From Chitinophaga tropicalis (GTDB taxonomy: Bacteria; Bacteroidota; Bacteroidia; Chitinophagales; Chitinophagaceae), in contig NZ_WRXN01000013.1 of NCBI RefSeq assembly GCF_009758205.1, positions 62,001-126,000 of the forward strand: a stretch of DNA of 64,000 bases. Reading direction: 5' to 3'. Below are positions 35,050 to 45,900 of this stretch, piece by piece. Positions within the stretch are counted from its first letter, which is position 1. Each line of letters starts with the position of its first letter. The notes under the pieces are model-generated. The model was not told where the DNA came from and did not search any database. It saw only the letters and a program-made list of their open reading frames with translations. The translations under genes were made by a program, and so were the position numbers.

Positions 35050-36900
35050 ATGAACAAGAGAATAATACATACAGTATTTGAGGATGTAGCGGCAGGCTTG
35101 TCGTCAAAAGTAGCTATAGAGGCGGGAAGTGACCATATTACCTATGGAGCGCTGAATACCCTGGCTAACCGTTTGTCCCACCTGTTGACATACCTGAATT
35201 ATGGGCCGGAGAAGATCGTGAATGTTGTGATGCCGCCCTCTATTCACCTGGTGGGCACGATGCTTGGGATTTTCAAGAGCGGAAGTATCTTCCTGCCTGT
35301 AGATCCGGGTTTCTCTGAAAAGCGCCTGCGCCAGGTATTCCGTGATACATTTGATGGAGCAGTGATCGTAACCGCCGATCTGAAGGAAAAGATGCTGGAA
35401 ATAGCAGCTGTACTGGATATCAGCATTGCCCATCTCATTGTGGTGAATGCAGATGATTCACTGTTGTTATATACAGGAACGGAAGACGGGCTTATGCCTG
35501 AATTGTTCGATGAAGAGGACATATGGTCCTGCAATCCTCCGTTGGTGATAAACGGGGACAGCGCTGCCTATATCTATTATACCTCAGGTTCAACCGGCGA
35601 TGGTAAAGCTATACTGGGCGCGCACGCCAGCCTGAGTCACTTTATTCAATGGGAGATCAGGGAGTTTGGGTTTAATAATTCCGGCAGGTTCAGCCAGCTG
35701 GCCCAGATCACCTTTGATGCTTCCCTTCGCGATATTTTTGTAGCCCTTATCTCCGGTGGAACGTTGTGTATACCACCGGCTAATGTAAAGACAAACCCTG
35801 CACAGCTGCTTGGCTGGCTGGCGGCATCGGGGGTGAGTACTGTACATTGTGTGCCATCTCTTTTCCGGGTGCTGACAAAAGAACTTGAAACTGCAGCTGA
35901 GAACACATACAATCTGCGTGAGCTTACTCATGTGCTGATGGCGGGTGAGCTGATCTTTGCGAAGGATATTCACAACTGGCGCCGTGTTGCAGGAAACAAT
36001 GCCTGCCTTGTTAACCTTTACGGTCCTACGGAAACAACATTAATCAAAACCTTTTACAGGATACAGGAGGTACCGGCCAATCCTTCACAGGCTATACCCG
36101 CGGGTATCCCTATCAGCAATACTGTTGTAGCAATTATTCAGAATGGGCGTATCTGCAGGCCCGGAGAGAAAGGAGAGATCTATATCAAGACTCCGTTTGC
36201 AACAAAAGGTTATTACAGGAATGAGCAGTTGACCAGCGAATGTTTTGTTCAGAATCCACTGGTAAGTGATGAAAGGGATATTGTTTATAAAACGGGCGAC
36301 CTGGGGCGTTATCTGCCTGATGGAAATATTGAGGTGCTGGGAAGGATGGATACACAGGTAAAAGTAAATGGCATCCGTGTAGAGCTGACTGAAATAGAAC
36401 GTGCGCTGCTCGATCTGACACAGGTCACAGGCGCCGTTGTAAAGCTGCATAGCACGGCGGAGCATTTTTCCACGCTGGTAGCTTATTATACCGGTACGGA
36501 GATGGATGCTGAACAGCTCAGAAAAGAGCTGGAGAAAACACTGAACCCGCAGCTGATACCTTCCTGTTTTATTTACATGCAGGCGTTTCCGTTAAACATG
36601 AATGGGAAAGTAGATAGGAAATCGTTGCCACTTCCTGAAGAGGTGATCATGGGAGGAACCGCATTTGAGCCTCCCGTGGGTGAAATGGAGAATGCCCTGG
36701 CTGCATTCTGGAAAGAGATACTGGGATATAAAAAAACAGGGAGGAATATTTCCTTCTTTAATGCAGGTGGTAATTCCCTGCGCGCCATCCAGCTGATATC
36801 AAGGATAGAAAAGGCTTTTGGTGTAAGCCTGAGCATTGCAGACATATTCACGTATCCTACCATCGCAGAGATGGCGGCCTTTATTACCAATGGGACCGAA
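35050..36900 (+). other. Module 6, second half: A6(unassigned) - T6
   Basis: A6 is divergent from all other A domains in the window. Its A3 motif is YTSGSTGDGKA, the code is DARHLALLIK, and basic Arg239 could pair with an acidic side chain. Carrier Ser576 in GGNSLRA. Located right after the racemase gene. Confidence 0.65.
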
Positions 36901-39900
36901 ATGGAATTCAGTGATATTCCTGTAGTGGCTGAACAGCCTCATTATGCGCTGTCAGCTTCGCAACGCCGGCTCTGGATGCTTAGCCAGCTGGGCGAAACCA
37001 GTGTTGCCTATAACATGTCCGGTATATATACATTTGAAGGTGAACTGAGTGCTGCGGCACTGAATCATGCTTTTAACAAGCTTGTTCAACGGCATGAAAG
37101 TCTGCGCACTGTGTTCAGCGAGGATGATGCGGAGGGTGTAAGACAATTTATCCTGACAGCGGAGAAGGCCGGAGCGCGCATGGTAGTAAAGGATGTGAGG
37201 CAGGAAGGAGAGCTGCTGCCCTGTCTTCTGTACCAGGTAACCGGTCGCCCTTTTGACCTGGCTGCTGGTCCGCTTGTACGTGCAGCGTTGTATCGTGTGG
37301 CAGATGATAAATGGATCTTCGCTTATGGCATGCATCATATTATCAGCGATGGCTGGTCTATGAATGTGCTGATCAATGAACTGTTAACATTTTACAAGGC
37401 GCATACTGCAAATATAGCTTATCCGTTGCCACCGTTACGTATTCAGTATAAGGATTACGCGGCCTGGCAACTGGAGCAGCTTTCCGGCGAATTGAGGGAG
37501 AAGCACCGTGCCTATTGGCTGCAACAGTTTGCAGGGGAGTTGCCCGTGCTGGAGCTGATCACAGACAGACCCCGCCCGGTAGCGAAGACCTATAACGGAG
37601 GCGTGGTGCATAAAAGAATGGGTAATGTGCTGACCCGGGAGCTCCAGGAGTTGATGCAGCAGGAAAGTGCTACCCTTTTCATGGGTCTGCTGGCTGCCGT
37701 AAATGCTTTATTATACCGCTATACCGGTCAGGAAGATATCATTATCGGCAGCCCGGTTGCCGGTCGGGGTCATATTGACCTGGAGAACCAGATCGGTTTC
37801 TATGTGAACACGCTTGCATTAAGAGCACGTTTCAACGGAAAGGACAGTTACAGGGAACTGTTATCGCATATACGAAATGTTACGCTTGGCGCTTACGAGC
37901 ACCAGGTATATCCTTTTGATGAACTGGTGAATGACCTGGACGTACCGCGTGATATGAGCCGGAGCGCACTGTTTGATGTGATGATAGTATTACAGGACGC
38001 CCGTACCGGAAAAGGAAACGAACAATTCCTGGATAATGTCCGGGTAAGTGAATACCATGGCGATGAGCGCCATACCAGCAAATTTGATCTGAATTTCAGG
38101 TTCTCTGAAACAAGTGATGGCCTTCACCTGAATATTGTTTACAACAGTGATCTGTACGATGGGGCAACGGTTGCGCGTATGGCCGATCACCTGGAACAGT
38201 TGCTGCGCACGGCTGTAGCTGATGCCGGCTGCCCTGTACAGGAGCTGGATTATATAAGTGTTGAAGAAGAGCATCAGCTGCTTGAAGTTTTTAATAATAT
38301 GGATGCAGCTCCTGTATCTGATAAAACATTTGTTACATTATTTGAGGAGCAGGCAGCCTTATATCCTGACAGAAAGGCTGTAGTATATGATGAAGAATCG
38401 CTTACTTACCGTGAGCTAAATGAACGGGCCAACAGGCTGGCCTGTTACCTGCGTAATGAGCAGAGTATAGATGCTGATGGCCTGGTGGGCATTCTGCTGG
38501 ACCGTTCGGCAGATATGATAGTTGGGATACTGGGGGTGCTGAAGTCAGGTGGCACATATGTACCGATAGACCCTGAATACCCGCAGCAGCGTATCAGCTT
38601 TCTGCTGGAAGACACGGCCGTGGAAGTACTGCTGACCAACAGTGAGTACAGATCACTGGCCACCGGTTACAATGGTACTTTATTTGAAATGGACCGGCAG
38701 CTGGACGAGCTGCCACATGTAGCAGATAATCCTGCATTTGCCATAGCGGGTGATGATCTTGCCTATGTTATCTATACCTCAGGCTCTACCGGTCAGCCTA
38801 AAGGAGTGATGATCAGCCACGGATCTTTATCGGACTATTGCCTGGGCGTACTTTCCAGGACGAATATAAGTGAGTGCCGTCATTTCGGCCTGTTGTCGAC
38901 CATTGCCGCAGACCTTGGTAATACAGTACTTTATCCTGCCTTGCTGGTAGGAGGCACGTTACATATTTTCCCTGGCACTTCGCAACTGGATGCGGAAAGA
39001 ATGCGAAGGGCAGCGCTTGATTGCATCAAGATCGTTCCTTCGCATTGGAAAGCTCTGTCAGATGAAGCCGGCTGTTTTGTGCCGGCGCGCTGTCTGATAT
39101 TCGGAGGTGAGTCACTGACGGCAGATGTGTTGTCACAGATCCGTTCTGTGAACAGTACCTGCCGTGTATATAACCACTATGGACCAACGGAAACCACGGT
39201 AGGTAAACTGATCCATGAAGTAATGCCTGAAGGACGTATACCATTAGGCGCTCCGTTCTGTCGCAGTGAGGTATATATCCTGGATAAACAGGACCAGCTG
39301 TGTGGTATAGGTATACCCGGTGAGATCTGTATCAGTGGTGCGGGAGTAGCCCGTGGTTACCTGAACAGGCCGGAGCTGACAGCAGAAAAATTTGTGGTGA
39401 ACCCTTACCGTGAAAACGAGCGGATGTATCGTACCGGAGATGTTGGCCGCTGGCTGCCGGATGGCCGTATAGAATACCTGGGTCGTAAGGATGATCAGGT
39501 GAAGCTACGTGGTTATCGTATAGAGCTGGGAGAGATAGCCCGTTCACTGGAAAGCCATGCCCTGATCCGTTCTGCGGTTGCCGTTGTAAGGACCAATGAT
39601 ACGGGGGAGCAGGAGTTGGCCGCCTATTTTTCGGGAGATGCAGGTTTGCAGGTAAGTGAGCTTCGAAGCTGGTTAAGCCGGAGTCTGCCATCATATATGC
39701 TGCCGCATCATTATGTGCAGCTGGACGCAATTCCGTTGACAGCCAACGGGAAGGTAGACCGCAGAAAATTGCCTGAGCCTGACGGATTGGCTATCGATGC
39801 AAGGGTAGCATATGTTGCTCCCCGGAATGAGACTGAAGAAAAACTGATACAGATCTGGGAGACCATACTAGGCAAACAACAGATCGGTGTAAAAGATAAT

Positions 39901-42900
39901 TTCTTTGAGCTGGGCGGACACAGTTTAAAAGCTACCCGCCTGGTAACGCATATACACAAGGTCTTCGAGGTAAGACTACCTCTGAGGGCGCTTTTTGCCA
40001 ATGAAGTCCTGGAAGAACAGGCGCAACTGATACAGGAAGGGAAGAAAACATCTTTTATTTCTATTGCACCTGTGGAAGAGCGTGCATTTTACCCGCTGTC
40101 TGCCACACAGCGCCGCTTATGGATGCTGGGACAGTTTGATGAAGATAACGTGGCCTTTAATATGCAGCGGGTGTACGTTTTTGAGGGTAAGCTGGATATG
40201 GCTTCCCTGCAGGCTTCTTTTGATACGCTGATTGCCCGTCATGAGAGTCTGCGCACTGTGTTCCGTGAAGATGAACAGGGAGAGGTGGGACAGGTGATCC
40301 TGCAGCAGGAACAGGTCAGGTTTAGTATAGATTATAAGGATATCAGCGATGAGAAAGAACAGGAAGCCAGGCTCAGGGAGCTGATTGCAGCTGCTGCCTC
40401 CTGTCCTTTTAATCTTGCTTCCGGTCCGCTTGTACGTGCAACGGTATACCAGGTAGCGGCCAATAAATGGGTGTTTTACTATGGTATGCATCATATTGTG
40501 AGTGATGGCTGGTCTATGAGTGTGCTGCTTAAAGAGCTGCTGCTTTCTTACAATGCAGCTGTGAACGGAACTGTTGTTACTCCTGCGCCGTTGCGTATCC
40601 AGTATAAAGATTATGCCGTATGGCAACAGGAACAGCTGGGAGGAACGGCCTTGCAAACGCACAGGGAATACTGGCTGGAACGTTTTGAAGGCGAGCTGCC
40701 GGTGCTGATATTACCGGCAGACAGGAGCAGACCTCCAGTAAAAACATATAACGGAAGCGCTATTTATAAAGTGATTGGCAGAGAGCTGACCGGACGCCTG
40801 AAGCAACTGCTGCAGCAGGAAGGAAGTACCCTGTTTATGGGCTTGCTGGCAGCCGTAAAAGCACTCCTGCACAGGTATTCACAACAGGAGGACATTGTTG
40901 TTGGCAGCCCGGTAGCCGGGAGAGATCATATTGAACTGGAGAACCAGATAGGTTTTTATATCAATCCCCTGGCATTGAGAACGCAGCTCCGTCCGGCAGA
41001 CAGTTACCTGCAGCTGCTGAGAAAAGTAAAGCAGGTAACGCTTGACGCTTATGAGCACCAGATGTACCCGTTCGACGAACTGGTGGATGAGCTGAACCCG
41101 CCAAGGGATATGAGCCGCAGTCCTTTATTTGACGTAATGGTGATACTGCAGAACCATGATAGTGTTTCTTTCAGACAACAGCAGGATTTAACAGACCTGC
41201 GGGTAAGTGAATATAAAGGCGAGGAACATGAGGTCAGCAAGTTTGACCTCTCATTTTACTTCGTAGAAAATAACGGAGAGATACGTGCTAAGATCGAATA
41301 TAACAGTGATCTTTTCGATAGTGCTACAGTGTCCCGGATAGCAGGTCATTTGGAACAGGTGCTGGACACGGTGACAGCACAACCGGATATCGCTGTTGGC
41401 AGGATTGATTACCTGACTATGGCAGAGCAGCAACTGCTGCTGACCGGTTTCAATGATACAGATGTGACATTTCCGGAGGATACTACCTTTATCACCCTGT
41501 TTGAAGAGCAGGTACGGCAAACCCCGGACAATGCAGCCATCATCTTCGGGGATGTGACCCTCAGCTATAGTGAGTTGAATGAAAGGGCCAACCAGCTGGC
41601 AGACTACCTGAGAACAAACTATGATGTGCAGGCAGATGACCTTATAGGCATTAAGCTGGACAGGAGTGAATGGATGCTGGTAGCCATCCTGGGTGTCATG
41701 AAAGCAGGCGCCGGTTATATACCACTGGATGTAAACTACCCGCAGGAACGGGTTGATTATATATTGTCAGACAGTAACAGCAAAGTGCTGGTAGATGAGC
41801 AGGAGCTGGAGAGATTCAGAACAACCGCAGACCTCTATACAAGTGTTAACCCGCCGATTACTGCCGGTGTAAACAACCTTGCCTATGTGATCTACACTTC
41901 CGGTTCTACCGGCCGCCCAAAAGGAGCAATGATAGAGCATGCAGGCATGCTTAACCACCTGGTGGCCATGGCAGAAGAACTGGAGCTGGACGCAGATAGC
42001 CGGATAGCGCAGATCGCTTCATTTACTTTTGATATATCTGTATGGCAGCTGCTGAACGCCCTTATTACGGGTGGCATTACAGTGATGTACTCCCAGCAGG
42101 AAATACTGGACCCTGCGGCATTCCTGAAAAGCCTGGAAAAACAAAGGATCACTATACTACAGGTAGTGCCAAGTTATCTGAAAGTATTGCTGGATATAAT
42201 TGATGAGGGGAACGCAGGTGACCTGAGCAGGTTATCCTATATGCTGGTAACAGGAGAAGCCGTAACGCGGCCGGTACTGAGTCGCTGGTTCGATGCTTTC
42301 CCTGATAAAAAAGTAGTGAATGCATATGGCCCCGCAGAAGCGGCTGACGATATTACCCTTCATATTATGGACCGTGTGCCGGATTCGGATAATATTCCTG
42401 TAGGCAAGCCTATACGGAATATACGGATATATATCCTGGACAATGCCGGAATGCTATGTGGTATAGGAGCAGAAGGAGAGATATGCGTGTCCGGTATTGG
42501 GGTGGGCAGAGCCTACCTGAACGATCCGGAGCGTACTGCCAGGAGCTTTACCATAGATCCTTTCCGTCCGGGAGAGCAGGTAAGGATGTACAGGACAGGA
42601 GATCTTGGCAGGTGGCTGCCTGATGGTACACTTGAATTTATTGGCAGAAGAGATAACCAGGTAAAGGTCCGCGGTTATCGCATTGAGTTGGGCGAAATAG
42701 AAAGCGCATTACTGCGCTACCCTGAGATGGAGGCGGTGGTGGTGAACGCCTTTGAAGAAGCTAACAAGGAAAAGGTACTGGTGGCTTACCTGGTAAACAA
42801 ACAATCATTAAACGCAGACACCCTGCGCAGTTACCTGGGTGATAAGCTGCCACCCTATATGATCCCTTCCTGCTTTATGCAGCTGGATGAGCTGCCACTT

Positions 42901-45900
42901 AACGCAAATGGTAAGGTAGACAGGAAGCGGTTGCCGGCTCCGGGGAAGGACAGTCTTTCAACCGGTGTTACCTATGTGGCTCCCCAGAATGAGACAGAGG
43001 AGACGCTGGTAAATATATGGCAGGATATATTGGGTAAAGAGCAGATAGGAATAAAAGACAATTTTTTTGAAGCGGGTGGTCACAGCTTAAAAGTAACCCG
43101 GTTGTCCAGCCAGATACATAAACGCTTTGACGTAAAGATCGCGTTGAAGGACCTGTTCACCAAACCTGTGCTGGAAGAGCAGGCTATGCTGATACGGCAG
43201 GCGCAGAGAACGTCCTTTACCGCTATACCTGTTGCACCGGAGCAACCTTACTATGAACTCTCTTCCTCTCAACGCCGCTTGTGGGTGCTGAGCCAGTTTG
43301 AAAACGGCAACGTTGCCTACAATATGCCAGGCGCCTTCATCTTTGAAGGTGAGCTGGACAGTTACGCATTTACAGCTTCCTTTGAATGGCTGATAGCGCG
43401 TCATGAGATACTGAGAACAGTTTTCCGGGAAGATGAAAAGGGTAATGTCAGGCAGTTTATCCTTTCACCCGGACAGATGCCTTTCCATATCGATACGATA
43501 GACCTGAGGAAAAGGGGCAGGAAGATAAATGAATTGATACAACGGGATTTCACGCAGCATTTTGATCTGGCTGCAGGACCTCTGCTCAGGGCTTCCCTGT
43601 ATCGTATTGCTGACAATAAATGGGTGTTCACTTATGTGATGCATCATATTATCAGCGATGGCTGGTCTATGAACGTGCTGATGAAGGAACTCCTGATGCT
43701 CTACAATGCTTCTACCGGCAGGCAGGAAAACCCTTTGCTTCCCCTGCGCATACAATACAAGGATTACGCTACCTGGCAACAGCAACAGGGAGAAGAGCTG
43801 CTCAGAGAACATAAGGAATACTGGCTGAAACAGTTTTCCGGTTGGTTGCCGGTGCTGGAATTGCCTGCTGATAAGCCCCGTCCTGCTATACAGACCTATA
43901 ACGGCGGACTGGTACAGCGTAAGATCAGCGCCTCTGCAAGTACAGGCTTAAAGACGCTGACCCGGCAGCAGGGCAGCACATTGTTCATGGGGCTGCTGGC
44001 AGCCGTGAATGTGTTGTTGTACAGATATACCGGGCAGGATGATATTATTATCGGCAGCCCGGTAGCCGGCAGGGAACATGCTGATCTGGAAGACCAGATA
44101 GGACTGTACCTGAATACACTGGCATTAAGGACCAGTTTTGACGGTAATGACAGCTATTATAAGCTGCTGGAGAATGTAAAGCAGGTAGCACTGGATGCTT
44201 ATGAACATCAGCTGTATCCGTTCGATGACCTGGTGGACGAGCTGAAACTGCACCGGGATATGAGCCGTAATGCCCTGTTTGATGTCATGGTGACATTACA
44301 CAATACCCGTACACATGATACGAACGCACTACGTCCGGATGGACTGACCATTGCAAAATATGAATGGAGTAATACACCGATCAGCAAGTTTGACCTGTCT
44401 TTTGATTTTGTGGAAGCAGGAGAGGAGATACAGGTCAGCATAGAGTATAACAGTGATCTGTTTGAGAAAGAAACGGTATCACGTATGGCGGTTCACCTGG
44501 AGCTGCTGCTGCAAAACATTATTACCAATCCTTCCATGCCTTTATGCCGGTTTGATTATGTCAGTGATGAAGAGAAGCGGCAACTGCTGGAAACATTCAA
44601 TGATACTACCGTTTTATATAACAAAGATCGCCTGGTAATTGACCTGTTTGAAGAGCAGGTAGAGAAAACACCTGATCATATGGCACTGGTATTTGGTGAA
44701 ACGGAGCTTTGCTACCATGAACTGAATGAGCGGGCTAACCAGCTGGCAGGTTACCTGAGCGCGAATTACAGGCTTATGCCGAACCATCTGGCTGGCATTA
44801 AGCTGGCGCGCAGTGAATGGATGATCATCGCCACGCTGGCCGTTCTGAAAACAGGAGCTGCTTATGTACCTGTTGATCCCGGCTATCCGCAGGACAGGAT
44901 AGACTATATGCTTGCGGACAGCAACTGTAAACTGGTCGTGGATGAGGAACTGCTGCGTCATTTTATGCAGACAGCGGAGGAATACGGCAATACCAATCCC
45001 GTGCGTACTACGCAGCCGGATGACCTGGTATATGTGATCTATACCTCCGGCTCTACCGGGCGGCCTAAAGGGGTAATGGTAGCCAATAAGCATGTGGTCA
45101 ACATAGCTGAGGGATGGAGACGCAGTTACGGGCTGGATAACATCCGCGTAAACCTGCTGCAGATGGCAAGCCATTCCTTTGATGTGTTTATGGGAGATGT
45201 TTGTCGCTCACTGCTTACAGGTGGTAAAATGGTGATCTGCCCTAATGATGTAAAACTGGACCCTGAAAGCCTGTACAGCATGATGGAGCGGCACCGGATC
45301 TCAATACTGGAAAGTCCGCCGGGTGTATTACTGCCGCTGATGGATTATATCCTGGATAATAACCAACCATTGGATTTTATGAAACTGCTGATATTCGGCT
45401 CAGACACGCTGAATATAACAGCTTATAAAAAGCTGGTGGACAGGGTAGGAGATCAGCTGAGGATCATCAACAGTTATGGCGCAACAGAGGCCGCCATTGA
45501 CTCCTCTTATTATGAAGCCGGTCCCGGTGCTGTAATCAGAGCATATCATTCAACCCCTATAGGAAAACCTTTTCCGAACAGCAGTTTTTACATACTTAAT
45601 AACGAAGACCAGTTGCAGCCTGTTGGTATTGCCGGTGAGATCTGTATAGGTGGAGCAGGCGTAGCCAAAGGATATCTGAACAGGGAGGAGCTGACAGCAG
45701 AGAAATTCACAGCCAATCCTTTCAGGGCAGGAGAAAGAATGTACAGGACAGGTGATCTGGGCAGATGGTTGCCCGATGGCAATGTTGAATTCCTGGGCAG
45801 AAAAGATGACCAGGTGAAAATACGTGGCTATCGTGTGGAGCTGGGAGAGATTGAAAGCGCGTTGTTGTTGCATCCTGAGGTGGAAGCTGCTGTTGCCGCA

